A stretch of 64,000 nt of DNA from Lysobacteraceae bacterium NML08-0793 (GCA_002798275.1 NWQR01000003.1:169123-233122); one strand, 5' to 3'; shown: positions 44,869 through 53,699, numbered from the stretch's first letter. Notes: a model not told the origin generated them from the letters alone. Made by a program: numbers and translations.

Positions 44869-45645
44869 ATGAGCAGGGTGCGTTGGCGGTTGGATGGGCA
44901 ATTGGCATTGGTAACCGGCGCCAGTGCCGGGATTGGCCGGGCAATCAGTGCCGAGTTGATGGCGCTGGGTGCCACGGTATTGATGAGCGCACGCCACGAG
45001 GACGCGCTGGAGGCGGTACGCGAAGAACTGGAAAGCGAGATTCCCGGGGCGCAGGCCTATGCCTTTGCCGCAGATGTGGCCGACCCGGACGATCGCGCCG
45101 CCCTGATCGACTGGGCAGCGGATTTCGGCGGCGATCTCAATATCCTGGTCAACAATGCCGGCGGCAACTTGAGCCGCGCCGCCAATGACTATGCCGAGGA
45201 CGAATGGCGCGAGATTTTTGAAATCAACACCTTCAGCGCCTTTGAAATGTGTCGTCTGGCCCATCCTCTGCTGACCCGTCATGCCGCTTCTGCCATCGTC
45301 AATATCGGCAGTGTCTCCGGCGCTACTCATGTGCGCACCGGCGTGGCCTATGGCATGAGCAAGGCGGCATTGCACCAGATGAGCCGTAATTTGGCCGTGG
45401 AGTGGGCCGAGGATGGCGTGCGCGTGAATACTGTTGCGCCCTGGTATATCCGTACCCGGCGCACTTCGCCGAAACTGGCCGACCCCGACTATCTGGATGA
45501 TGTGCTGCTGCGCACGCCGATGGGGCGGATTGGCGAGCCGCATGAAGTCGCCGCGCTGGTGGCGTTTTTGTGCCTGCCCGCTGCCGCCTACATCACCGGG
45601 CAGTGCATCGCGGTCGATGGCGGCTTTCTTGCCCATGGCTTCTAA
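44869..45645 (+). CDS. Short-chain dehydrogenase/reductase (tropinone-reductase-like)
   Basis: A 258-residue NAD(P)-dependent oxidoreductase. It has [10 protein letters not shown] (16-25), NNAGG (95-99) and the catalytic Ser148, Tyr161, Lys165 in [21 protein letters not shown], with the C-terminal [17 protein letters not shown]. The pattern [15 protein letters not shown] near the start resembles bacterial tropinone-reductase-like SDRs; the substrate is unknown. ATG 44869 is chosen by family alignment; ATG 44851 or 44836 are possible. It is divergent from the efflux operon and overlaps the next gene by 11 bases. Confidence 0.88.
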   Translation: MSRVRWRLDGQLALVTGASAGIGRAISAELMALGATVLMSARHEDALEAVREELESEIPGAQAYAFAADVADPDDRAALIDWAADFGGDLNILVNNAGGNLSRAANDYAEDEWREIFEINTFSAFEMCRLAHPLLTRHAASAIVNIGSVSGATHVRTGVAYGMSKAALHQMSRNLAVEWAEDGVRVNTVAPWYIRTRRTSPKLADPDYLDDVLLRTPMGRIGEPHEVAALVAFLCLPAAAYITGQCIAVDGGFLAHGF

Positions 45646-46120
45646 ATCGCAGCGCGCTGCCCGCTGGTGGGTGCGAATCACCTCGCCGGTGCATTTCCTC
45701 TTGGCGTTAGCGCTGGCACTGGGCTTGCAGCAGGCTTTCGATTTGCCGGTATTCACTGGCAACTGGCGACAAGCCAGCCATGTGCTGGGCACGGTGCTTG
45801 CCAATATCGGCCTGTTGCTGGCGCTGTGGTGCATCGCCCTGTTCTGGCAGCGCCGCACCACCTTGATGCCCGGCGGCTCGCCCAGCGGGCTGGTGATTCA
45901 CGGCCCCTATCGCTATTCGCGCAATCCGATGTATTTGAGCCTAGTCTTGAGCTATTTGGGGCTGGCGCTGATGTTTGATTTGCCCTGGGGCTGGCTGACC
46001 GGGCTTGCCGCGCTATGGCTGCTCAACAGTGCGGTCATCCCGCATGAAGAAACCATGATGCACGCACGCTTTGGCCGCGATTACGCCGCTTACAGCCAAC
46101 GGGTGCGGCGCTGGCTGTAA
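45635..46120 (+). CDS. Isoprenylcysteine carboxyl methyltransferase (ICMT/PEMT)-family membrane protein
   Basis: A 161-residue integral membrane protein with three or four hydrophobic segments and the methyltransferase signature [20 protein letters not shown], followed by [26 protein letters not shown]. The HG-Y-x-RNPMY and E-x2-L/M-x-x-x-FG-x-x-Y elements define the phospholipid/isoprenylcysteine methyltransferase superfamily. Bacterial members methylate lipids or small molecules, mostly uncharacterised. The start at 45635 lies inside the SDR 3' end, indicating a two-gene operon. It converges with the DUF4124 gene, six bases away. Confidence 0.85.
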   Translation: MASKSQRAARWWVRITSPVHFLLALALALGLQQAFDLPVFTGNWRQASHVLGTVLANIGLLLALWCIALFWQRRTTLMPGGSPSGLVIHGPYRYSRNPMYLSLVLSYLGLALMFDLPWGWLTGLAALWLLNSAVIPHEETMMHARFGRDYAAYSQRVRRWL

Positions 46121-46126
46121 CAGGCT

Positions 46127-46762
46127 TCACGGTTTTTTCGGGTTGGCACAGACCGTCGTGGTCATCACCTGCTGGGTACGGTGGTAAAGCGCATTCGCCT
46201 TGGCGGCAATATCCGGGTTTTCCAGTCGCACCATGGATTCGGCCTGACGGTTGTATTCGTTCCAGGCCGTGCACAGTTCCTCATCCGGGATGCGGTCGCA
46301 ATGATCCTCGCGCATTTCGCAGGCTTCGATTCCCCCGGCATTGGCACTGCCGTCCAAACCTTGTACCCGCAAGGGCTCGCAGCGCTTGGGCGGGCTGCCG
46401 TCTTCGTTCAGATAACTGTTCTTGCCGCCCCAAGTGCGACAGCGATACAGCGGCGGTGGCGGCAAAGGCTCAGGCGCGGCGACAACCGCCGGTGCCGGTG
46501 CGACAGGGGCTGCCGGTTGTGGCGGTGGCGCAGGTGCAGGCACCGGGGCTGGCTCTGGAAGCGGCTGCGGTAATGGCGCTGCCGGAACATCCATGCGCCG
46601 CGACTGCTGTTGCTGCCCTTTCGCGCAGGGCTTGCCGTTTTGCAGCGTAACGATGCCGGTCGCATCCACGCAGCGGTAGATGGTAACGCTCTGCTGCGCC
46701 TTGGCAGCCAAGCCCGGCAAGCAGAGCGACAGGGCAAACAAAGAGAGTGAGGCAAGTTTCAT
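46127..46762 (-). CDS. Secreted DUF4124-domain protein (second of a tandem pair)
   Basis: A 211-residue exported protein. The signal peptide MKLASLSLFALSLCLPGLAAKAQ is followed by a DUF4124-type module (VTIYRCVDATGIVTLQNGKPCAKGQQQQSRRM), a Pro/Ala-rich linker (about 60-105), and a Cys-rich domain (LYRCRTWGGKNSYLNEDG, CEMREDHCDRIPDEELCTAW). Function unknown. The start at ATG 46762 shares one base with the upstream gene's stop (TGATG) and gives the cleaner signal; ATG 46774 adds four residues. It is a paralogue of the gene upstream. Confidence 0.8.
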   Translation of the reverse strand: MKLASLSLFALSLCLPGLAAKAQQSVTIYRCVDATGIVTLQNGKPCAKGQQQQSRRMDVPAAPLPQPLPEPAPVPAPAPPPQPAAPVAPAPAVVAAPEPLPPPPLYRCRTWGGKNSYLNEDGSPPKRCEPLRVQGLDGSANAGGIEACEMREDHCDRIPDEELCTAWNEYNRQAESMVRLENPDIAAKANALYHRTQQVMTTTVCANPKKP

Positions 46763-47460
46763 CAACGGCTGCATTGCTGGATATGTTGTTCGATCAGGGT
46801 GGATTCGCGTGCCAGTTCGCGGCGCTCACTGGGCATGGCATGTGGATAGCGGCGGCGGATTTGCGAACGCTGCTCGGCAAGCAGCGCGCAGGTTTCCGCT
46901 TCGGTGAGGGCAATACAGGAATCATGCACCCAACTGCCCACGCCGGGCAGCGGATAGGTATGACCGATACGAACATCGGCATGGCCGAGCACTTGCCGCC
47001 CTGATTCCAGCCGCACACTGCCATGACGCCCTTGGTATTCCACACTGGCGCGGCCATCGGCAATCCGCACCGGCGGATACGGATAAGCCTGATAACCAGG
47101 CACCCCCAGCCACAACGGCTGCCAGCGCAGTTTGCCCTGCGCAGTTTCGCTGTGATAGCGACTGCCATCAGGCGCGGTGCATTGGTACAGAGTGCGCAGC
47201 GGCAGATAGGTCGGCACCGCTTGCACCATCGGCGCAGTGGTCGGAACCGGCGCTGCCGCCTGCGTGGTCGGGCGCGGTGCCGGATCGCGCGGACGAATCA
47301 TCGACTGGGTCTGCTGCTGCTCACCGGCAAGACAAGGCGTATCGCGCAAGGTCAGCTCGCCCTTGGCATTGCGACAGCGGTACACGGTCAAGTCATCAGG
47401 CTGCGCAGCGGACGCGGCCGGAAATGCACAACATGCCAGGAGCCAGAAAAGTGAGCGCAT
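46762..47460 (-). CDS. Secreted DUF4124-domain protein (first of a tandem pair)
   Basis: A 232-residue exported protein with signal peptide MRSLFWLLACCAFPAASA, a DUF4124-like module (LTVYRCRNAKGELTLRDTPCLAGEQQQTQSM) and a Pro/Thr/Ala linker. A larger domain follows with LYQCTAPDGSRYHSETAQGKLRWQPLW and a Cys-rich end (CIALTEAETCALLAEQRSQIRRRYPHAMPSERRELARESTLIEQHIQQC). The module YRC-x-GxxTLxxxPC-x-GxQQQ is shared with the downstream gene, so the two arose by duplication. Function unknown; likely periplasmic. It lies 54 bases downstream of tsaC. Confidence 0.8.
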   Translation of the reverse strand: MRSLFWLLACCAFPAASAAQPDDLTVYRCRNAKGELTLRDTPCLAGEQQQTQSMIRPRDPAPRPTTQAAAPVPTTAPMVQAVPTYLPLRTLYQCTAPDGSRYHSETAQGKLRWQPLWLGVPGYQAYPYPPVRIADGRASVEYQGRHGSVRLESGRQVLGHADVRIGHTYPLPGVGSWVHDSCIALTEAETCALLAEQRSQIRRRYPHAMPSERRELARESTLIEQHIQQCSR

Positions 47461-47514
47461 GAGGCCATGATGCCCTGTCGCACCCGACGGGGAAAGCCGC
47501 ACGCCTTCGACCGT

Positions 47515-48090
47515 TCAGCCCGGACTGCGCAGGATTTGCCCGCTGGCGGCATCGCGGATGCTGCTCGGGGTTTTGCGACCGCCGGTTTCGCCTGCCAGCA
47601 CGGCATCGACCTCGGCCACCAGTACCGGGTCAAGCTCGGCACGCGAAGTGGGCGCGACCTGCCCGGAAAAATTCGCGCTAGTGGATACCAAGGCGCCGCC
47701 AAAAGCGCGGCAGAGCGCGATGACTTCCGCCTGCGCGCAAACGCGCACGGCAATGCCCGAATGCGCGCCGCGAATCCAGTCCGGTGCATTGGCGCTGGCA
47801 GGCACGATCCAGGTATTGGCACCCGGCCAGCTCGCCCGCACGGCGGCCTGCTGCTCGGCATCCAGACGCGCCATGTCGATGAATGACGCCAGCTGGGCTT
47901 CATCTGCGGCAATCAGAATCAGCCCTTTTTCCACCGGACGCTGCTTGATTTGCAGAAGCCGTCGAACGGCAGCCGGGTTGCGCGGATCGCAGCCCAGCCC
48001 CCAAACGCCTTCGGTGGGATAAAGCACCAAGCCACCTGCAACCAGAATGTCGGCGGCCTCTCGGGCAGTGGCGCTGCCGTGCTGGCTCAT
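47515..48090 (-). CDS. tsaC: Threonylcarbamoyl-AMP synthase (TsaC/YrdC)
   Basis: Makes threonylcarbamoyl-AMP from threonine, bicarbonate and ATP for the t6A37 modification of tRNAs. The 191-residue protein has the YrdC nucleotide-binding motifs VLYPTEGVWGLGCDPRN, IKQRPVEKGLILIA, GIAVRVCAQ and LVSTSANFSGQVAP. The length fits single-domain TsaC rather than two-domain Sua5. It starts 15 bases after topA, and topA-tsaC proximity is common in gammaproteobacteria. Confidence 0.94.
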   Translation of the reverse strand: MSQHGSATAREAADILVAGGLVLYPTEGVWGLGCDPRNPAAVRRLLQIKQRPVEKGLILIAADEAQLASFIDMARLDAEQQAAVRASWPGANTWIVPASANAPDWIRGAHSGIAVRVCAQAEVIALCRAFGGALVSTSANFSGQVAPTSRAELDPVLVAEVDAVLAGETGGRKTPSSIRDAASGQILRSPG

Positions 48091-48105
48091 GCCGTATCCG
48101 CCCGA

Positions 48106-50562
48106 TCAGAACGGCGCATCATCCGTATCCGCGACCTGTGGGCTGGCGGCTTTCTTGCTGGCGGCCTTTTTCGCCGGTGCCTTTTTGGCGGCGGCCTTCT
48201 TGGTGGCTGCTTTTTTGGCCGGCGCTTTTTTCGCAGCCGTCTTGCTGGCGGCTTTCTTGCCCCAACCCTTGCGTACCGGCTTGCCGGTTTCGGCCAGCAT
48301 TTGCGTGGCCTCTTCCAGCGTCAAGGTTTTCGGATCGCGGTCTTTGGGGATTTTGCCGTTCATCTCGCCATCAGAGACATACGGGCCAAAGCGACCATTC
48401 AGCACCTGCACCGCACTGCCTTCCCATTGCTGGATGATGCGGTTGCGGGCGGCTTCTTCCTTTTCTTCAATCAGCTCGACCGCGCGCTCGAAGGTGATTG
48501 CATACGGGTCATCTTCTTTTTTCAGACTGGCATAGGTGCTGCCGCGCTTGGCAAACGGGCCGAAGCGGCCAATGCCGACGCTGACCATTTCGCCATTGGA
48601 TTCACCGAGTTTTCTCGGCATCTCAAACAGCTTCAGCGCCGCTTCCAGGCTGATGGAATAGATACTCTGGCCCGGCTGCAAGGAGGCAAAGCGCGGCTTT
48701 TCCTCATCATCGACACTGCCGATTTGCACCATCGGCCCGAAGCGGCCAATGCGGGCACTGACTTCTTTGCCGCTGACCGAATCCACCCCCAACACCCTGG
48801 CACTGCCGGCGTCGGTACGGTCGAGGTTTTCGGTCTTGGTGGCGACCAGCGCCTTGAACGGCCCCCAGAACTTTTCCATCAGCGGAATCCAGTCCTCCTC
48901 GCCACGGCTGACCGCATCAAGGTCGTCCTCCATATTCGCGGTGAAGTCGTAATCCACATAGCGGGTGAAGTGCGCAGCCAGAAACTTGCTGACCGCACGT
49001 CCCACGTCCGTAGGGCGGAAGGCGCGCCCCTCCAGCTCGGCGTATTGGCGGAACAGCAGCGTCTGGATGATGGACGCATAGGTGGACGGACGGCCAATGC
49101 CGTATTCCTCCAGCGCCTTGACCAGCGAGGCTTCGGTATAGCGCGGTGGCGGCTGGGTGAAGTGTTGGTGGGTGGTGATGGCGCCCAGCGGGATATTCTC
49201 GCCCGGCTTCATCGCCGGCAGCTTGCGGCCTTCGTCATCGTCCTCGGCGCTTTTCTGATCTTTGCCTTCTTCATACACAGCGAGGAAACCGGGCACCACC
49301 ACCGTGGTGCCGCTGGCGCGGAAAGCATGGCGGCTGCCAGCAGCCAACTCCACGGTTACGGTATTGAGCGTAGCCGGAATCATCTGGCAGGCAATGGTGC
49401 GCTTCCAGACAAGTTCATACAGGCGGCGCTCGTCATCACTCAGAAAGCGCGCCAGCTGCGCCGGCGTGCGCAGCGCCGAGGTCGGACGAATTGCCTCGTG
49501 CGCTTCTTGGGCGTTTTTCGATTTGGTCTGGTAGAAATTCGGCTTGTCCGGCAGCGACTGCATGCCGAAATCGCGTGCAATCACGTCGCGGATTTCGGAG
49601 AGCGCATCCTGCGACAGACTCACCGAGTCGGTACGCATATAGCTGATGAGGCCGACGGTGCCTTCTTCGCCGATATGGATGCCCTCGTACAGTTTCTGCG
49701 CCACCTGCATGGTCTTGCGGGTGGTAAAGCCGAGCTTGCGAGCGGCTTCTTGCTGCAAGGTCGAGGTGGTGAATGGCGGCGCCGGACGGCGCTTGCGCTC
49801 GCGGCTGGCAACATCGGTAACGTGCAGGATGCCCTGCGCATCCTGCTGGATGCGCAAACGCGCAGCTTCTGCCGATTCGCCATCGGTAATGGTGAACTGC
49901 TCGAACTTTTCGCCATCGAGCTTGCTGAGCTTGGCACTGAAATGCTGCGAGGGATGCGCGCAATCAGCTTCGATGCTCCAGTATTCGCGCGCCTTGAAAG
50001 CTTCGATTTCTTCCTCGCGCTCGACAATCATCCGCAATGCCGGCGACTGCACCCGGCCTGCGGACAGGCCGCGCTGCACCTTGCGCCACAAGACCGGCGA
50101 AAGATTGAAGCCGACCAGATAATCCAGTGCACGGCGTGCCTGCTGCGCATCCACCAGCGGCGCGGAAATCTGCCGGGGCTGGGCAATCGCCTCACGGATT
50201 GCGCGCGGAGTGATTTCGGTAAACACCACCCGGTGCAGCGGCTTGTCTTGCAGCAGCTTTTTTTCTTTCAGGATTTCCGCGATATGCCAACTGATTGCCT
50301 CCCCTTCGCGATCCGGGTCGGTTGCCAGATAGATGTCTTCCGCCTCGCGTGCGGCCTTGGCGATGGCGGCAACATGCTTTTCGTTTTTTTCGATCAGCTC
50401 GTAGCGCATCGCAAAATCGTGCTCGGGATCAACCGCCCCTTCCTTTGGCACCAGATCGCGCACATGGCCATAGCTGGCAAGTACCTGGAAATCCTTGCCC
50501 AGATATTTGTTGATGGTTTTGGCCTTGGCCGGGGATTCAACAATCAGCAGATGCTTGGACAT
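48106..50562 (-). CDS. topA: DNA topoisomerase I
   Basis: Type IA topoisomerase that relaxes negative supercoils. The 818-residue protein has the TOPRIM start LLIVESPAKAKTI (Glu9), TDPDREGEA (81-89), SAGRVQSPALR and the active-site tyrosine Tyr308 in GLISYMRTDS. The C-terminal region holds three IGRFGP-type repeats of the TopA C-terminal family; the four-cysteine zinc ribbons of E. coli TopA are not seen. Residues 769-807 are a lysine/alanine tail of about ten KKA-type units resembling eukaryotic histone H1 tails. The start has a clear MSKHLLIVES consensus. Confidence 0.96.
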   Translation of the reverse strand: MSKHLLIVESPAKAKTINKYLGKDFQVLASYGHVRDLVPKEGAVDPEHDFAMRYELIEKNEKHVAAIAKAAREAEDIYLATDPDREGEAISWHIAEILKEKKLLQDKPLHRVVFTEITPRAIREAIAQPRQISAPLVDAQQARRALDYLVGFNLSPVLWRKVQRGLSAGRVQSPALRMIVEREEEIEAFKAREYWSIEADCAHPSQHFSAKLSKLDGEKFEQFTITDGESAEAARLRIQQDAQGILHVTDVASRERKRRPAPPFTTSTLQQEAARKLGFTTRKTMQVAQKLYEGIHIGEEGTVGLISYMRTDSVSLSQDALSEIRDVIARDFGMQSLPDKPNFYQTKSKNAQEAHEAIRPTSALRTPAQLARFLSDDERRLYELVWKRTIACQMIPATLNTVTVELAAGSRHAFRASGTTVVVPGFLAVYEEGKDQKSAEDDDEGRKLPAMKPGENIPLGAITTHQHFTQPPPRYTEASLVKALEEYGIGRPSTYASIIQTLLFRQYAELEGRAFRPTDVGRAVSKFLAAHFTRYVDYDFTANMEDDLDAVSRGEEDWIPLMEKFWGPFKALVATKTENLDRTDAGSARVLGVDSVSGKEVSARIGRFGPMVQIGSVDDEEKPRFASLQPGQSIYSISLEAALKLFEMPRKLGESNGEMVSVGIGRFGPFAKRGSTYASLKKEDDPYAITFERAVELIEEKEEAARNRIIQQWEGSAVQVLNGRFGPYVSDGEMNGKIPKDRDPKTLTLEEATQMLAETGKPVRKGWGKKAASKTAAKKAPAKKAATKKAAAKKAPAKKAASKKAASPQVADTDDAPF

Positions 50563-50594
50563 CAGAAATTACTCGAGAAAAACAGCGTCAAAAA

Positions 50595-51479
50595 TCAGGC
50601 CTGTCCGGCAATGGCAATCATGATGACCAGCATCATGAACAGGAAAGTCAGGACAATCAGCGCAGCATAGATGCCCAGCACTACCTTGGTGACGATATCA
50701 AGGCCACGGGTCTGCATTTGCGGCTGCTGGGTATAGGCCCATTTGTCCACCACCAACGTGTTGCACACCATGTCGTGCAGGCCGCGCTTGCGGTCGGTAA
50801 AAGCCGCCATGACAAGGCCGATGCCCAGCGTGAAAAAACCGACAAACATGAAGGCGAAATAGCGCCAGAAACCGCGCCAGAAGCTGATGCGCTCACCATT
50901 ATTGCCAACCACCTTGATGCCGCAAGCCATCTTGCCGAGCGAGGCCTGTGCCGGGCGCGACTGCATCCAGCCAAAGTAAATCGCCTGCAAGGTATAGAGC
51001 AGCGGATAGGTCAGCAGCAGCACCAGGCCGAAGGTATCTTCCTGCTCGGCCGGGATGTTGCCGCCAAGCGCCCCTAGGGAAAGGCCGGCCACCAACATCA
51101 CCGGAATCAGGATGACATAGGACAGCATGCCCATGACGAAGCTATCAATCACATTGGCCGCTACGCGTCGCCAAAAACCGGCATAAACGATGTCGAAGCT
51201 GTCGATGGGGGCATCTGCGGCTAGACCGGCCATCTGCGAAGGCGGCACCGTGGCAGCTGCCAGCAGACCGGCAGGCAAGAGGCCGGGAATGGTCTTGAGT
51301 GGCTGCCAGTCGCTCATGCCGTCTTTCCAGACCAGGGTATCGACTGAAAGCCGATTACCCTGCACCTGCGCAACGAGCGCATCGGCGCTAAGCGGGCCTT
51401 GCTGCTGGCGCTGCGCATCGACGTAGAACCATTCGGCGGGGCTTGCGGCATCCGTTGAAAAATCAGTGGTTTCGTTCAT
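50595..51479 (-). CDS. GYF_2 (DUF4339) plus RDD-domain membrane protein
   Basis: A 294-residue protein with a GYF_2 domain at about residues 16-60 (EWFYVDAQRQQQGPLSADALV...LVWKDGMSDWQPL) and an RDD membrane domain at about 98-250 (YAGFWRRVAANVIDSFV, LGKMACGIKVVGNNGERISFWRGFWRY, DRKRGLHDMVCNTLVV). A final hydrophobic helix (about 268-291) closes the protein. RDD proteins are small membrane proteins, a few of which are ion exchangers; GYF_2 probably docks a proline-rich partner. The Pro-rich neighbouring GYF protein is a candidate. ATG 51479 is chosen by domain position. Confidence 0.86.
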   Translation of the reverse strand: MNETTDFSTDAASPAEWFYVDAQRQQQGPLSADALVAQVQGNRLSVDTLVWKDGMSDWQPLKTIPGLLPAGLLAAATVPPSQMAGLAADAPIDSFDIVYAGFWRRVAANVIDSFVMGMLSYVILIPVMLVAGLSLGALGGNIPAEQEDTFGLVLLLTYPLLYTLQAIYFGWMQSRPAQASLGKMACGIKVVGNNGERISFWRGFWRYFAFMFVGFFTLGIGLVMAAFTDRKRGLHDMVCNTLVVDKWAYTQQPQMQTRGLDIVTKVVLGIYAALIVLTFLFMMLVIMIAIAGQA

Positions 51480-51513
51480 CTTGCTATCAATTTCTAGGTT
51501 GCAGAAAGGCCAT

Positions 51514-52299
51514 TTAGCCTTGGCAGATGCTCGGCAATACCCGGTCGGGCGCGGTCGAGCCACATAGCCATTCACCGCTGTCGGCGTCGTAAGCCCACCA
51601 AAGCTCTGCGTCATCCAGTGCCGAGTTGCCAAAGCCGGTCAAGGTGGGAGCAATGATGCACTCGTACTGGTCTTCATCAGAATCCACGCCCACATAGACA
51701 TCGGTGATATTGGCTTCCGGGAACGCATCGCGCTCGGGGATACCGGCCTCGCCATTGACCGGGCAGCGCCCGTGTTCGGCATGGAAGGCGGCAACCGTTT
51801 GCTTGTAGGTTTCAAGCGTGCCGTTCACGGCCGCGACCTTTGCCCGTAGCGTGTAATCCTGATAGGCCGGCAGGGCGATTGCGGCGAGAATGCCCATTAC
51901 CGGAATCGCAATCACCCCAAGTACAGCCAGCACGATGGCGGCAATCAGACAGCCGTTCTTTTTCGGCGGGGCGGGCATAGCAGCCGCCGCCTGGCCGGGA
52001 ACAGCAGGTGCGGCTGGCACGGCGGGCGGAGCCGGAGAAACGGTATCTATCGCGCCGGGTGTCGGGGTTTGGCTATTGAATGACACCTCGGCCATGTCCG
52101 GCGGCGGCAAGGGAACCGCCTGTAGAAATGCCTGCCAGTTTTCCATCCCGGCTTTCCAGACCAGCGTTTCGGGCTTGATTTGCCCCTGTCGGTACAGGGC
52201 AAGCAAGCTGTCGTGGTCAACCGGGCCTTGCTGCCGGTGTTCGGCATCGGCGTAGAACCATTCGTCAGCTGGAGGGGGTGAAGGCGGTGTTGTGGACAT
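51514..52299 (-). CDS. GYF_2 domain fused to a pilin-like domain
   Basis: A 261-residue protein of unusual composition. Residues 13-58 are a GYF_2 domain (EWFYADAEHRQQGPVDHDSLLAL...LVWKAGMENWQAF), 62-113 a Pro/Ala-rich linker, and 117-143 a transmembrane helix. Residues 136-154 (GILAAIALPAYQDYTLRAK) read exactly like the helix of type IV major pilins, and residues 155-261 look like a pilin head with cysteines at 179, 214, 246 and 259. The prepilin peptidase site (Gly-Phe plus Glu5) is missing, so it is probably an uncleaved inner-membrane protein. ATG 52299 follows AAGGAAT; ATG 52323 overlaps the upstream stop and is an alternative. Confidence 0.82.
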   Translation of the reverse strand: MSTTPPSPPPADEWFYADAEHRQQGPVDHDSLLALYRQGQIKPETLVWKAGMENWQAFLQAVPLPPPDMAEVSFNSQTPTPGAIDTVSPAPPAVPAAPAVPGQAAAAMPAPPKKNGCLIAAIVLAVLGVIAIPVMGILAAIALPAYQDYTLRAKVAAVNGTLETYKQTVAAFHAEHGRCPVNGEAGIPERDAFPEANITDVYVGVDSDEDQYECIIAPTLTGFGNSALDDAELWWAYDADSGEWLCGSTAPDRVLPSICQG

Positions 52300-52319
52300 G
52301 GCTATTCCTTGCTTCAAAA

Positions 52320-52961
52320 TCAATTGCTTGCCGCTTCGCCGCCGCGCGCCTTACGCCAGCGTGCTAGGGCTTCTTCTTGCTGTGCGTCCAGCTGCTTGCG
52401 TTCATCGTGCTGTTGCTGCTGCAACTGCATCGCCCCCACAAGCGCGCTGCGCTGTGCTTGGATATCTTCGGCCAGTTTTTGATTCACCGGCTTGCCTTCC
52501 AGTTCGAGATTGGCCGCCGTGCGCATCAGCCCCAGCAGGCTTTCGCGCTGGCTCTTGATGGTCATCTCGCTGGTTTTCAAGCCTTCATCCACCAGCTCGT
52601 AGCGCACATTGAACGCCCGCCGCAGGGCGTCTTCACTGTCATAGGATTCGGCCAGTGCGGTATCCGAGCGTTTCTGCGCGGCAATTCTTTCGGCCTCTTG
52701 GCGACGCGCAGCCTCCTGCGCCGCAGCGGCGGCCTGCTCCTGCGCCGTTAGCGCACGCCCCACTTGCGCGCGGGGCATGCCGGTGCGGCTGTTGAACTCG
52801 GTACGGGCACTGTTGACCGCAGAGGCTGGCAGCGCATCGCCGCATACCCTGCGCCCGCCTTCATCCCAGCAATAGAGCTTGCGCTCGGCGGGCTTGTTTT
52901 GCGCAGCCGCCGGCAGGACAGCCAAAAATGCGCAGAGCGCCAGATAACGGATGATGGACAT
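52320..52961 (-). CDS. Exported coiled-coil protein of unknown function
   Basis: A 213-residue protein with signal peptide MSIIRYLALCAFLAVLPAAAQ. A short two-cysteine motif KLYCWDEGGRRVCGDALPASAVNSARTEF (about 27-55) is loosely DUF4124-like, followed by a long Gln/Glu/Ala/Arg-rich helical region (about 70-213) predicted to form coiled coils. No enzyme motif is seen; it is probably periplasmic. It lies between pyrE (20-base gap) and the GYF-pilin gene (20-base gap). Confidence 0.75.
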   Translation of the reverse strand: MSIIRYLALCAFLAVLPAAAQNKPAERKLYCWDEGGRRVCGDALPASAVNSARTEFNSRTGMPRAQVGRALTAQEQAAAAAQEAARRQEAERIAAQKRSDTALAESYDSEDALRRAFNVRYELVDEGLKTSEMTIKSQRESLLGLMRTAANLELEGKPVNQKLAEDIQAQRSALVGAMQLQQQQHDERKQLDAQQEEALARWRKARGGEAASN

Positions 52962-52981
52962 GTGTTTTCCCCGATGGATTT

Positions 52982-53638
52982 TCAGTCTGCACGCGCGCCG
53001 TAGCGATCCCGATAGTCGGCAAGTGCGTCGCGCCATTGCGCAAGGTCGGCGTTTTGTGCGGAAAAATCAAGCAAATCGGCAAGGCTGGCCACGGCAATCA
53101 CCGGCACCTGATGGGCTTCGGCCACGCCACGGGCTGCCGAGCGCGAATCGCCCTCGCGGACGATTTCCTGCCGGTCAAGGCCAATCACGATTCCGGCCAC
53201 CGTGCCACCGGCCTGCTCAATCAAGCCCAAAGCCTCGCGGATGGCGGTGCCTGCGGTAATCACGTCATCAACAATCAAGACCCGCTGCCCGGCCATCGGT
53301 GCGCCAATCAGATTGCCGCCTTCGCCGTGGGTTTTGGCTTCCTTGCGGTTGAACGCCACCGGCACATCACGACCATCGGCCGCCATCGCGCAGGCCACAG
53401 CGGTAGCCAAGGGAATGCCCTTGTAGGCCGGGCCAAACAGCATGTCGAACGTCAGCCCCGCCTCGGCCACGGCATCGGCATAGGCACGCCCGAGCGTGGC
53501 CAGCGATTGCCCGGAATCAAACCGGCCGGCATTGAAGAAATACGGACTGATGCGGCCGGATTTGAGCGTGAATTGCCCAAAGCGCAGGGCTTCGGCCTTG
53601 AGTGCGGCAGCAAGAAAACGGGTGCGATGGTCGGTCAT
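52982..53638 (-). CDS. pyrE: Orotate phosphoribosyltransferase
   Basis: Transfers PRPP ribose phosphate to orotate in pyrimidine synthesis. The 218-residue protein shows FGQFTLKSGRISPYFFNAG, FGPAYKGIPLA, the flexible-loop segment FNRKEAKTHGEGG and the PRPP-binding motif VLIVDDVITAGTA. ATG 53638 gives the usual N-terminus MTDHRTRFL; the frame is open to 53683. It is divergent from xth across 61 bases, the pyrE-xth arrangement known from related bacteria, and heads a long minus-strand gene run. Confidence 0.96.
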   Translation of the reverse strand: MTDHRTRFLAAALKAEALRFGQFTLKSGRISPYFFNAGRFDSGQSLATLGRAYADAVAEAGLTFDMLFGPAYKGIPLATAVACAMAADGRDVPVAFNRKEAKTHGEGGNLIGAPMAGQRVLIVDDVITAGTAIREALGLIEQAGGTVAGIVIGLDRQEIVREGDSRSAARGVAEAHQVPVIAVASLADLLDFSAQNADLAQWRDALADYRDRYGARAD

Positions 53639-53699
53639 GACAGGAAAGAAAGCATCAACGGCATTGCTATCATCCTCCCACATCTACACGGATACCGCG

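Noticed and set aside
48142..48258. Repeat array resembling a CRISPR or VNTR locus
   Set aside because: The repetition comes from KKA codons in the topA tail, in frame and without spacers.
47950..50670. 906-codon plus-strand open frame opposite topA
   Set aside because: Antisense shadow caused by high GC at third positions; topA on the minus strand carries all catalytic motifs.
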